Virus record (IMG/VR): IMGVR_UViG_3300038309_000252
Span: 1-64,000 of that record
DNA: 64,000 nucleotides
From: a virus
Reading direction: 5' to 3' (one strand)
A program made the translations under genes and the position numbers. The notes under the pieces are model-generated. The model did no database searches. It worked only from the letters and a program-made list of their open reading frames with translations, and had not been told where the DNA came from. Positions 18,652-26,396 of this stretch are shown here, in pieces. Each line of letters starts with the position of its first letter. Within the stretch, counting starts at the first letter, position 1.

Positions 18652-19976
18652 TGCATTCAAATCAAGCAAATCAATTAATTAATGCAATTTTAATAGGATC
18701 AATTGATTCTGTTATTCTAGAACGTTTGCTTAATGATTCCACAAATGGAATTGCTTATCAGAATGCATATAAAGAAGCATTATTTTCTTATAAAGACTTA
18801 TTTTCTTCTTCAGATGTTATTGATAGACATCTAGGTTCAAATACAGCATTTAGTATTTTTACTCAAAATATTGAGTACATATCTAATGCATTTTTACCAC
18901 AATATACATTGAATATTGCAAATAGTTCTTTATTTATGACAAAAGTTCTTGGAAACACTACTTGTTTAGATTATTTAATGGTATATGATAACTGTGTTAA
19001 TTTTCCTAATTCAATGACAATATGTGAAAAACTGGCAACAACATCATATGCTTGCCAGAAAATTAGAGATGATGCATCTTTAAGAACACTATTCAATACT
19101 GACACTGCAGCATTGGCATTTCTTTTTAATAGTAATACAATTGGAACAACAGTTTCTGGTGATAATGGATATTCATTAACTATGCAAGATAAGTGGATTC
19201 CAAGCAAAAAGTTATGGGATACGACAAGTTATATCCCAATGAGAAAATATAACAATATATCTAGGTTTTTCATGGAAATCAGACATAATACAACATTATG
19301 TACTGATATTGTCTTAAATAGACCAGAAATATTCAAAACTGATATGTTGGGACAAACTCGTGAAAATGGGTTAAATCACTTAGCCTGGGGTACTGAATTT
19401 AGAAATGCATTAAGTAATAATTTAAATAATACCAATGCTAAATTGTCTGTTGATAATTGGTTAAGTTCTAGTAATGGCAGATCAACATATTATACTAATT
19501 TATGTAATATAGTTAATGGAGTTGATTTAAGATTGGTAATGGAAAATATGTCACATTCTATAATATATTCAACACCACAACAACAATTTAATAATGGAAA
19601 TGGTGTTGAAATAATACCACAAAATAACATTGCTAATTCTGATTTAGGAATTATTACACAAATTATGCTTGTTGGTAATATCAGATATGATATTAATGAT
19701 AATATTATTAAAAGGATTAACACAACTGGTAATGTTAATACATTTATTAGTGGTATTAGAATTTCATCTAGTTTTTGGAACGGTTCTAATCAATACTATG
19801 ATGAAGAAGGAATATATTATTCTTTTACCAGAGGAAATTATTGTAAAATAAATTGTATAACATGGTCTGGACATCAATATAATCTGAAAATAGATAAAAA
19901 AACATATAAATATACATTAAATGTACCTTCTACAGAATTATTTACATGTGATACATATGTTTTACCATGCGAGTGA
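18651..19976 (+). CDS. Tail/adsorption-region protein with helical repeats, hypothetical
   Basis: 441 aa, not recognised. The N-terminal 170 residues are short helical segments rich in Ser, Asn and Leu (LINAILIGSIDSVILERLLNDS; LRTLFNTDTAALAFLFNSN), the same style as the 661-aa protein at 20449. The C-terminal part is beta-like (FWNGSNQYYDEEGIYYSFTRGNYCKI). No signal peptide, membrane segment or catalytic motif is visible. It is coupled by TAATG to the preceding gene and followed 3 bases later by a putative fibre-assembly protein, so a fibre or adhesin role is inferred from position. Confidence 0.55.
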   Translation: MHSNQANQLINAILIGSIDSVILERLLNDSTNGIAYQNAYKEALFSYKDLFSSSDVIDRHLGSNTAFSIFTQNIEYISNAFLPQYTLNIANSSLFMTKVLGNTTCLDYLMVYDNCVNFPNSMTICEKLATTSYACQKIRDDASLRTLFNTDTAALAFLFNSNTIGTTVSGDNGYSLTMQDKWIPSKKLWDTTSYIPMRKYNNISRFFMEIRHNTTLCTDIVLNRPEIFKTDMLGQTRENGLNHLAWGTEFRNALSNNLNNTNAKLSVDNWLSSSNGRSTYYTNLCNIVNGVDLRLVMENMSHSIIYSTPQQQFNNGNGVEIIPQNNIANSDLGIITQIMLVGNIRYDINDNIIKRINTTGNVNTFISGIRISSSFWNGSNQYYDEEGIYYSFTRGNYCKINCITWSGHQYNLKIDKKTYKYTLNVPSTELFTCDTYVLPCE

Positions 19977-19979
19977 CAA

Positions 19980-20462
19980 ATGAAATTAGTTATTGATAAT
20001 AATAAAATTATTGCAACTGTATCTGATGATTTTATGACAGAAATGGAAACTATTTCTTGTCCTGATATCTTCCATCCAATGCTTATTGATTTTTATATAA
20101 TCAAAGAAGATAAATCAGTTTCTTTTGACTCTCATAGATATCTAAAACAAGTTGCACAAGAAAATCTAGATAAGTTTGCTCAAGAAAAACATTATGATAA
20201 TATGTTGACTCTTTGCTCTTATGCATCAGATATAAATCCTGTTTATGCTAAAGATGCTAAAATTGGATTAGAATTGCGTAGTTCTTATTGGTCAAAGATT
20301 TTTGAAATCATTGCTGATATTGAATCAGGAAAAAGACCACAAGTTACATTGTTTGAAGAAATAGAATCTGAATTACCAGTTTTGCAATGGAAGGCAGAAA
20401 CACAAGAAGTAATTCCAGAAGTAGCAAAACCTGTAAGAAAACGTAAGAATGCTACAACGTGA
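19980..20462 (+). CDS. Tail fibre assembly/chaperone-like protein
   Basis: 160 aa. The core QEKHYDNMLTLCSYASDINPVYAKDAKIGLELRSSYW followed by I...IESGKRPQVTLFEEIESELPVLQW resembles small phage proteins annotated as tail fibre assembly or tail hinge chaperones ('A..K.YD.....C.Y......KFA.EA......RD..W......I..G.R..PT...L...LP.L.W'). Such proteins help folding or attachment of fibres. The C-terminus is Lys/Arg-rich. The last 14 bases overlap the next gene in another frame, suggesting coupled expression with the 661-aa protein. Assigned by pattern and position. Confidence 0.6.
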   Translation: MKLVIDNNKIIATVSDDFMTEMETISCPDIFHPMLIDFYIIKEDKSVSFDSHRYLKQVAQENLDKFAQEKHYDNMLTLCSYASDINPVYAKDAKIGLELRSSYWSKIFEIIADIESGKRPQVTLFEEIESELPVLQWKAETQEVIPEVAKPVRKRKNATT

Positions 20463-22434
20463 TTTAGTAATAGTTGATCAATTAATTGATGGAACTATGA
20501 CTGGTCCACAATTAAATACCTATGTTCAAAACTCAGATCAATTAGCAATTATTGTATCTCTTCTTGATAGCTTTTCAATAAGAAAAAGATTACTTGATTC
20601 TACTACAGCAGTTAATACTTTATTATACCCTGTAAAAGTTGTCGATAGTATTTTTGATGCTCCTCATATCTATAGTGATTTTATTTCAAAATATCTAGAT
20701 TTATTAGTGAATAGTAATCAGTTAATTGCAAAAGTGATTGCATATTGTACAAAGTTAAATCATAGAAGTTATATAACTTACCAACAACTTTGTACTACTT
20801 CTTTACAAACAACTATCAGTCAATATCCATTGGCAATAAGATATAGAAATCTTTCAAATATAGCTCTTGCTAAAACTATAGCATTTCAAGCAGGACAAAA
20901 TGCAGCAAACTTTACTGATCTAGATCAATTGTTTGCTAACCAAACTGCTGTCAATGCAATTACAGGCAATTCAACAGCAATTTCTACTATTTGTTCTTTA
21001 GATTTAACTATTAATAAGTTTTTTGCTTCAAGTATTACAGTTCCAACTTTAGATACCAAAACTACACAATTAAATCAAGTATTAGCATTATCAAATGGGT
21101 GTACAAAGTATATTGCCAAGAAATCTGGAATTGATCATACATTATATAATAATCCTTCTGATCTAGTAAATACTGGATCAAATGCAACTACTATTGCTAG
21201 TTCTTCTGATGCTATTATAACTATTACGAAATTATTAAATAATTCATTCATTAATACATTTATTGGTAATTCTTTAATATCTCAAGCTATTAGTCAAAAT
21301 AGTACAGCATTAACTAATATTGCTTCTATGAAACAAATTACTCCATGGGAAGCATGGAAAACAAATGATACTATTATGACTGCTGTTGGAACAGATTCTA
21401 TAGCATCAGATGCTTTAGTAAAAAATATTAGTTATAATACTCATTCCCCTGATGTATCTATATGGGGGCATATTATTTCATCATCAAGTCTTATTTCAGC
21501 ATTAGCTAATAATTCAAATGCTTTAATTACATTATCATTACAAAATCAAAATGTATGGGTATGGCAAATTATTTGTAAATCAGTAGAATTATCAAGAGCA
21601 TTAGCTTATAACAATGCTGCTGTACATAATATTATCAATGAATCAAATGATGTAAACCATTGGATAGCAAGAAACTTTATTGATTTTGCTCCAGCAAGAA
21701 GTATTATTATGACAATGGATAATCCTTACATTTCTGATTGGTTTAGTTCAGAGTATGCACAAAAATATATTATTGCTGGTTCAAATGAAATACTAGATAT
21801 AATCTGCTCAAATCAAAATATGTATAATCTTGCTATAAGTATCCCATCATTTGCAAGAAATCTGTTAGGAAATTATTATTTCATTAATAATATTATTCCT
21901 AATTCACCTGCAGGTTCTAGTTATGTAAGAAACTGGTTTTTTAATAATCAATCAACAATTCAAGATGGTATAAATAATGGGTGGTTTAGACAAATGATGT
22001 TTGCATCAGATACTGTTCTGAATGCATTGACTAGCAGTTCTAATGCAGTAAACGCAGCTCGTAATTCAATTGCTTACAAAATTATATCGTGGGATGAACC
22101 ATCTACAACAGATGCAAATGGTAATACAATTCCTGCATCTTATAATTTTTCTTCACTCGTTTCATCAGATTGGAAAAAAGCACTAGTAATTGGATTATCT
22201 AGAAGTGAAGGTGGAATAGTATTTGGAAATGCAACTTTGACTATATCTACACCTCGTGATGGAACAAGTTATTCTAGTTCATATACAGTTAGTAGAAATA
22301 ATTCAAATGCATCTAATGCATCAACTGTAACAACTGCATTACCAATTATTAAACCATATTCTGCAATAAGTACTAGAGTTGGTGGAAAATGGTATATGGG
22401 ACTTTTAAGAGTAGATAGTAACTACGCTAGCTAA
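20449..22434 (+). CDS. Large helical-repeat tail/adsorption protein, hypothetical
   Basis: 661 aa, not recognised by family. It is built from degenerate repeats of about 30-40 residues with the pattern N....S.AI..I.......I......SN.A, for example LSNGCTKYIAKKSGIDHTLYNN, SNATTIASSSDAIITITK and LANNSNALITLSLQN. The C-terminal 120 residues turn beta-like (KKALVIGLSRSEGGIVFGNATLTISTPRDG), a style seen in phage fibre tips. It starts inside the preceding ORF. It is stylistically related to the 441-aa protein at 18651, so the two may be diverged paralogues flanking a fibre-assembly gene. The role is unknown; an adhesin is inferred from location. Confidence 0.55.
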   Translation: MLQRDLVIVDQLIDGTMTGPQLNTYVQNSDQLAIIVSLLDSFSIRKRLLDSTTAVNTLLYPVKVVDSIFDAPHIYSDFISKYLDLLVNSNQLIAKVIAYCTKLNHRSYITYQQLCTTSLQTTISQYPLAIRYRNLSNIALAKTIAFQAGQNAANFTDLDQLFANQTAVNAITGNSTAISTICSLDLTINKFFASSITVPTLDTKTTQLNQVLALSNGCTKYIAKKSGIDHTLYNNPSDLVNTGSNATTIASSSDAIITITKLLNNSFINTFIGNSLISQAISQNSTALTNIASMKQITPWEAWKTNDTIMTAVGTDSIASDALVKNISYNTHSPDVSIWGHIISSSSLISALANNSNALITLSLQNQNVWVWQIICKSVELSRALAYNNAAVHNIINESNDVNHWIARNFIDFAPARSIIMTMDNPYISDWFSSEYAQKYIIAGSNEILDIICSNQNMYNLAISIPSFARNLLGNYYFINNIIPNSPAGSSYVRNWFFNNQSTIQDGINNGWFRQMMFASDTVLNALTSSSNAVNAARNSIAYKIISWDEPSTTDANGNTIPASYNFSSLVSSDWKKALVIGLSRSEGGIVFGNATLTISTPRDGTSYSSSYTVSRNNSNASNASTVTTALPIIKPYSAISTRVGGKWYMGLLRVDSNYAS

Positions 22435-22446
22435 AGGAATATTATC

Positions 22447-22728
22447 ATGGATTTAGAAACAGGGAAAAAGGTTGTTGACTTTTTATCTGAAGGTGGTTCA
22501 TCAGCAATTATTGCTATTTTGTTTGCTGTAATTCTTGCTCTAGTGTGGGATAGAAAAACACTTGTAAAATCTGTTGATACGACTACACAAAGAGTTTTTG
22601 AAGCAAAAGATAATGAATTGAAATCAATTAAAGAAATTATTGATAAGTACCATCAAGGTCATATGGATCTTATCCAAGCATTAAATGAAATTAGAGTTGT
22701 ATTATCTACTATTAAATCAGGAAATTAA
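22447..22728 (+). CDS. Small single-pass membrane protein (holin-like)
   Basis: 93 aa with an agga ribosome-binding site. One hydrophobic segment (SSAIIAILFAVILALVW, about residues 18-34) is followed by a charged, helical, coiled-coil-like C-terminus (EAKDNELKSIKEIIDKYH). This is the architecture of small phage membrane proteins, including some class III holins and inner-membrane structural proteins. It lies between tail genes and the twin-PAS ORF, 3 bases apart from the latter, so they are probably made together. No endolysin is visible nearby, which weakens the holin call. Confidence 0.6.
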   Translation: MDLETGKKVVDFLSEGGSSAIIAILFAVILALVWDRKTLVKSVDTTTQRVFEAKDNELKSIKEIIDKYHQGHMDLIQALNEIRVVLSTIKSGN

Positions 22729-22731
22729 GTT

Positions 22732-23634
22732 ATGTTCAAATGGTGGAAAGATTTATGGAAAAATCCTGATGTAATTAAATCTCCTATTATTACTGAAAAT
22801 GATGTATCATCTGAGTTAGTTAATAAAAGTTTTCAATTATTGCATCAAACAACTAAAAATGTTTCTGCAGTTGCTTCAGAAGCAGCAGAAGTCTTGCAAA
22901 AAAGATTTTCTACATTGGAAAGTAATTATAATTCCATTTTAGATAATACAGATGATGTTATTATTGTGAAAAATAAAGATTTAAAATGGACTTTAATCAA
23001 CAAAAGTGCCAAGAATATGCTTGGAGTACTACAAGATGATGTAATTGGTAAAACAAACAAAGAAATTGGTATTCTATATCCATATTTGGCGACATTGATG
23101 AGGCAGCACGATATTTTAGATAAAAAAGTATTAGATGAAAATAAGTCATTTAGAAATGAAGAATCTTTTGTTATAAATGGTAATACTTTTTCAATAGATG
23201 TAATTCGTACACCACAATGTAATGTATTAAAAAATCAACAAGAACTGATTTATGTTGGTAGAGATTTATCAAACATTGTTTTGTATTCAAAAAGAATACA
23301 AATCTGCTTCCAAGCATTAAACTTAGTAGACACACCAATTGCTATTGTAGAAAATAATTTAAATCTATTTTTTTGTAATACATCTTTCATGCAAACTTTA
23401 TCAATTGGTCCTGTAGAAAAGATTGCCAATAGACCTATTACTAATTTTTTAAAACTTGATGATATATCTAATGCATTAAAGTCTGCAACTATTAACAAGA
23501 TATTTACAACAAATCTTGGTGATTTAAATAAAAAGCTAACTATTGTGCCAATGTGTAATATAAATATCCCATATTATTTCATTTTCAAAATAGATCCTAT
23601 GTCCTCATTTTCATTAAAAGCAAGAATCCCATAG
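22732..23634 (+). CDS. Twin PAS-domain protein in the tail gene cluster
   Basis: 300 aa. A basic, Trp-rich N-terminus (MFKWWKDLWKN) leads to a helical region (about 25-65), then a PAS domain: YNSILDNTDDVIIVKNKDLKW.LINKSAKNMLGV, GKT..EIG, ..EESFVINGNTFSIDVIRTP and ELIYVGRDLSNI (about 64-180). A second, weaker PAS follows (FQALNLVDTPIAIVENNLNLFFCNTSFMQ, about 197-290). There is no kinase, cyclase or other output domain. PAS domains sense small molecules or mediate protein contacts. The position beside a membrane protein and fibres suggests a virion-associated or host-signalling role, which is inference. It is separated by 52 bases from the next gene. Confidence 0.8.
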   Translation: MFKWWKDLWKNPDVIKSPIITENDVSSELVNKSFQLLHQTTKNVSAVASEAAEVLQKRFSTLESNYNSILDNTDDVIIVKNKDLKWTLINKSAKNMLGVLQDDVIGKTNKEIGILYPYLATLMRQHDILDKKVLDENKSFRNEESFVINGNTFSIDVIRTPQCNVLKNQQELIYVGRDLSNIVLYSKRIQICFQALNLVDTPIAIVENNLNLFFCNTSFMQTLSIGPVEKIANRPITNFLKLDDISNALKSATINKIFTTNLGDLNKKLTIVPMCNINIPYYFIFKIDPMSSFSLKARIP

Positions 23635-23686
23635 TTGTGTAGTTCACTATTTCAAAACTAATAAAATCTAAATAATTGGAGTGGTT

Positions 23687-23881
23687 ATGAATCAAGTAGA
23701 AACAAATAAAGGTTTAATTGATAGAGATCAATTAACAACTGAAGATTTGGTGCATGAAACATCAGATGCTCGTGTAATCCAAACTGTCTGGAAAGATGTT
23801 AATACAAATGAAGAAGTACGTCGTGATGTTACAATTTCAATTTTACGTGGTCTAGACCTCGAAAAGACTCAAGGAGCATAA
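23687..23881 (+). CDS. Small conserved-looking protein before the fibre-cluster structural gene
   Basis: 64 aa from the ATG at 23687, preferred over an upstream GTG because ggag at 23678-23681 sits 5 bases before it. The sequence is acidic and hydrophilic: LIDRDQLTTEDLVHETSDARVIQTVWKDVNTNEEVRRDVTISILRGLDL. No domain is recognised. The gene is 6 bases from the next ORF and shares its transcription unit, so it is probably a small structural or assembly protein. Confidence 0.55.
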   Translation: MNQVETNKGLIDRDQLTTEDLVHETSDARVIQTVWKDVNTNEEVRRDVTISILRGLDLEKTQGA

Positions 23882-23887
23882 AAAACA

Positions 23888-24313
23888 ATGGCTAATACTA
23901 CTGCAATTGCAAGTTCTTTTAAGAAAGAACTAATGCAAGGTGTTCACAATCTAGAAACTAATACTGTAAAAGCTGCTTTATATCTAGCTTCTGCAACTAT
24001 TGGTGCTGCAACAACTGTTTATGTTACAACTGGTGAAGTAACCGGTTCAGGGTATACTGCTGGTGGTATTACTACTGCTGCTGGTACTGTTGGACTAACA
24101 GGAACAACTGCATTCTGGCAACCTGGTGCTGCTTTATCTTTTGGAACTGTAACATTATCAACTGCTTTTGACTGTGTCCTTCTTTATAATAGTACTCAAA
24201 CTAATAAGGCAATTGCATCTTGGAACTTTGGTTCTACTACCATTAACAATGGTACTTTTACCATTAACCTTCCAACTAATGATGCAACTAATGCTTTAAT
24301 TCGTTTGAGTTAA
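23888..24313 (+). CDS. Phage structural protein (small tail/capsid-associated beta family)
   Basis: 141 aa. The sequence FKKELMQGVHNLETNTVKAALYLASATIGAATTVYVTTGEVTGSGYTAGG, then a hydrophobic middle, then VLLYNSTQTNKAIASWNFGSTT..NGTFTINLPTNDATNALIRLS, matches a very common family of small phage structural proteins ('K.EL..G.H.......K.ALY.......T..Y..T.E..G.GY.AGG'). Its function in virions is not settled. A strong factor-independent terminator follows 20 bases downstream, so this gene ends a transcription unit. Confidence 0.75.
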   Translation: MANTTAIASSFKKELMQGVHNLETNTVKAALYLASATIGAATTVYVTTGEVTGSGYTAGGITTAAGTVGLTGTTAFWQPGAALSFGTVTLSTAFDCVLLYNSTQTNKAIASWNFGSTTINNGTFTINLPTNDATNALIRLS

Positions 24314-24333
24314 AATAATTAATATTACTAATG

Positions 24334-24365
24334 AAAAAGACGCATTCGTGCGTCTTTTTTTTTTT
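24334..24365 (+). terminator. Rho-independent terminator
   Basis: An 11-bp perfect stem, aaaaagacgca / tgcgtcttttt, closes a ttcg tetraloop and is followed by an 11-base T run ending at 24365. The hairpin contains an in-frame ATG (24331) that would otherwise extend the next gene. The true start of that gene is therefore the ATG at 24376. It separates the 23.7-24.3 kb structural genes from the duplicated fibre cassette. Confidence 0.93.
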
Positions 24366-24375
24366 AGGGGATCCA

Positions 24376-25200
24376 ATGTTTCATAATAGACCACCAGAAG
24401 TTGGAAGATCAGTAACAAATAGTTCTGTTGCTAATAACTGGGGTACAGATATTACATCAGGAACAGCAAATGCTTATGGTTCATGGATTCAAATCCATGC
24501 TGGATTCCCATATGATGTATACCAAGTTTATATTGCAATGGGAAAGAATTATGTAGCTGCAGCTAACAGAAATTCATATATTGATATTGGTTATGGACCA
24601 AATAATACAACAGTTCAAATAGTAATTCCTAAATTATGTGGTTCCAATTCTGGTGGAATTGATATGGGATATCGTTATTATGTTTTACCAATGTATTTAC
24701 CAAAAAATACACCAATTTGGGCAAGGCATCAATGTACTACAGCATCTACAGTTATAAATGTAAATATTACTGCATTATGTGGTGAATATATTCCTTACAT
24801 GCCTAAAATTAAATATTATAATCCATTAGGAACACTTGGAACTACTCTTGGTGTGGCAATAGTACCTGGAAATAATACAGAAGGTGCATGGACAGAAATG
24901 ATTGCTTCAACACCTAGAAACTATGTTGGAATGTTAATTACAGGATTATTTGCTGTTGATACTACAATGACTGCGGTTTCATATACTGGTGATGTTGGTA
25001 TTGGTCCATCAGGTTCTGAACAAGTAATTATTGAAAACGGATTTGTTACAACACATGGAACTAATGAAACTGCTTGTGGAATAGCTATAGCTTATTATGT
25101 TGATGTAAAAGCTAATAGTAGAATAGTTGCAAGAGTTTCTTGTAGTGGAACTCCAGATAGCTCATTATCAACTATTGTTTACGGAATGGAAACAATGTAA
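24376..25200 (+). CDS. Fibre/adhesin-like protein A1 (cassette copy 1)
   Basis: About 274 aa from ATG 24376. This start is chosen because agggg lies 5 bases upstream and the upstream ATG lies in the terminator stem. It is one of four paralogues (A1-A4). Shared landmarks are NNWG near the N-terminus, YG.WIQ...G.PYD, YIDIGYGP, a Gly-rich SGG segment, LP.Y.PKN.PIWARHQ, then TEMIASTPRNYVGML and GDVGIGPSGSEQV, ending in R.SCS.TP...STIVYG. This looks like a beta-sandwich or receptor-binding fibre domain, but I do not recognise a named family. The stop overlaps the A2 start (TAATG). Confidence 0.7.
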   Translation: MFHNRPPEVGRSVTNSSVANNWGTDITSGTANAYGSWIQIHAGFPYDVYQVYIAMGKNYVAAANRNSYIDIGYGPNNTTVQIVIPKLCGSNSGGIDMGYRYYVLPMYLPKNTPIWARHQCTTASTVINVNITALCGEYIPYMPKIKYYNPLGTLGTTLGVAIVPGNNTEGAWTEMIASTPRNYVGMLITGLFAVDTTMTAVSYTGDVGIGPSGSEQVIIENGFVTTHGTNETACGIAIAYYVDVKANSRIVARVSCSGTPDSSLSTIVYGMETM

Positions 25201-26036
25201 TGCTTCATATTCCAGCAAATCAATATGGAAGAATTGTAACTAGTGGATCATCACTTAATAATTGGGGTCCAACAGTAATTTCTGGACCACAAAATCAATA
25301 TGGTGATTGGATTCAGACTAATCCAGGTTTACCATATGAATCATCATCATTGTTCATTGCTATAGGAACATTATTTTCTTCCGGAAATAGACGTGCTGCA
25401 TATATTGATTTTGCTTATGGACCAGATTCAAGTAATTTGACAGTTGTACTTCCATATTTAAATGGAACTAATTCTGGTGGAATGACCAATGGATGTATAT
25501 TCTATTATTTGCCATTGTGTATACCTCCAAATCAACCATTATGGTCTAGACATCAGAATTATAAATCTAGTGGAAGTACTCCTGTTGTTATTCATACAAC
25601 AATGCAATGTGGCAGAACCATGCCATATTATCCAAGAGTTTATAGGTATGAACCTTTAAGTTCATTGGATACCTCTACTACAACAGCAACACTTATAACA
25701 CCTGGAACATCTGGAGAAGGAGCATGGACAGAAATGATTGCTTCAACACCTAAAAAATATATTGGTACATTGTTAGCAGGATTATATACATTTAATAATA
25801 ACTTAAATGCTGCAGCATATACCGGTGATGTTGGTATTGGTCCATCAGGTTCAGAACAAGTTTTAGTAGAAAACTCATTTTCAATGACACAACAAACAAC
25901 AGAAACATCTCAAGGATTTACCACAGCATTTTATAATGATATTCCTGCTGGTTCTAGACTTTCAGCAAGGGTTTCATGTAGTGCTACACCTTCTAATAAT
26001 GTTTCTGTTTTACTTTATGGAATGATTGGAGGATAG
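25200..26036 (+). CDS. Fibre/adhesin-like protein A2 (cassette copy 1)
   Basis: 278 aa paralogue of A1. It shares NNWGPT near the N-terminus, YGDWIQTNPGLPYE, AAYIDFAYGPDSSNL.VVLPYLNGTNSGG, TEMIASTPKKYIGTLLAG and GDVGIGPSGSEQVLVE, and ends RVSCSATPSNNVSVLLYG. The middle third, where A1-A4 differ most, may be the variable binding surface (inference). It is coupled to A1 by TAATG and followed 2 bases later by B1. A1 and A2 look more alike in their second halves than either does to A3 or A4. Confidence 0.7.
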   Translation: MLHIPANQYGRIVTSGSSLNNWGPTVISGPQNQYGDWIQTNPGLPYESSSLFIAIGTLFSSGNRRAAYIDFAYGPDSSNLTVVLPYLNGTNSGGMTNGCIFYYLPLCIPPNQPLWSRHQNYKSSGSTPVVIHTTMQCGRTMPYYPRVYRYEPLSSLDTSTTTATLITPGTSGEGAWTEMIASTPKKYIGTLLAGLYTFNNNLNAAAYTGDVGIGPSGSEQVLVENSFSMTQQTTETSQGFTTAFYNDIPAGSRLSARVSCSATPSNNVSVLLYGMIGG

Positions 26037-26038
26037 TA

Positions 26039-26377
26039 ATGTCAATTTTAATTCAATCTGATGGGCAATATACAGCAGGAACACCACCAGAAGCAGCATT
26101 TACAGTTCTTGGTGGTAATTCTATTGCTGGTGTTTATCAATATTTTATTAATTGTGTAAATATGGCATTGGGCGATGAAATACAAATCCAAGTACTTGAA
26201 AAGTCTCGTGCTGCTGATGCTCCTCAAATCATTTATGAAGCAGTTGTTTCTGGACCACAAAATCAACCATTATGGGTAAGTCCATGTGTTGTAATGTTTC
26301 ATGGATGGTCATTACAAATGAGGCAAACATTAGGTACAGCACGTTCTTTTCCATGGTCAATTCGCATTGTTTCTTAA
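26039..26377 (+). CDS. Small fibre-cassette protein B1
   Basis: 112 aa, paralogous to B2 at 30673: both contain GVYQ[YF]F, a short hinge, QVLEK/QLLEK, then VVSGPQ[NT]QPLWVSP and end in a [FW]-rich strand W[ST]...M[RQ]Q..G..RSF.WSIR..S. It is probably a compact beta protein that accompanies the A proteins, perhaps a fibre adaptor (inference). Unlike the long C protein downstream it has no repeats. It lies between A2 (2 bases) and C1 (19 bases). Confidence 0.65.
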   Translation: MSILIQSDGQYTAGTPPEAAFTVLGGNSIAGVYQYFINCVNMALGDEIQIQVLEKSRAADAPQIIYEAVVSGPQNQPLWVSPCVVMFHGWSLQMRQTLGTARSFPWSIRIVS

Positions 26378-26396
26378 TCATCAAAGAAGTTAATTA

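Noticed and set aside
24331-24375. N-terminal extension of the A1 protein from the ATG at 24331
   Set aside because: Those codons form the terminator hairpin and its T run; the ATG at 24376 has an agggg ribosome-binding site.
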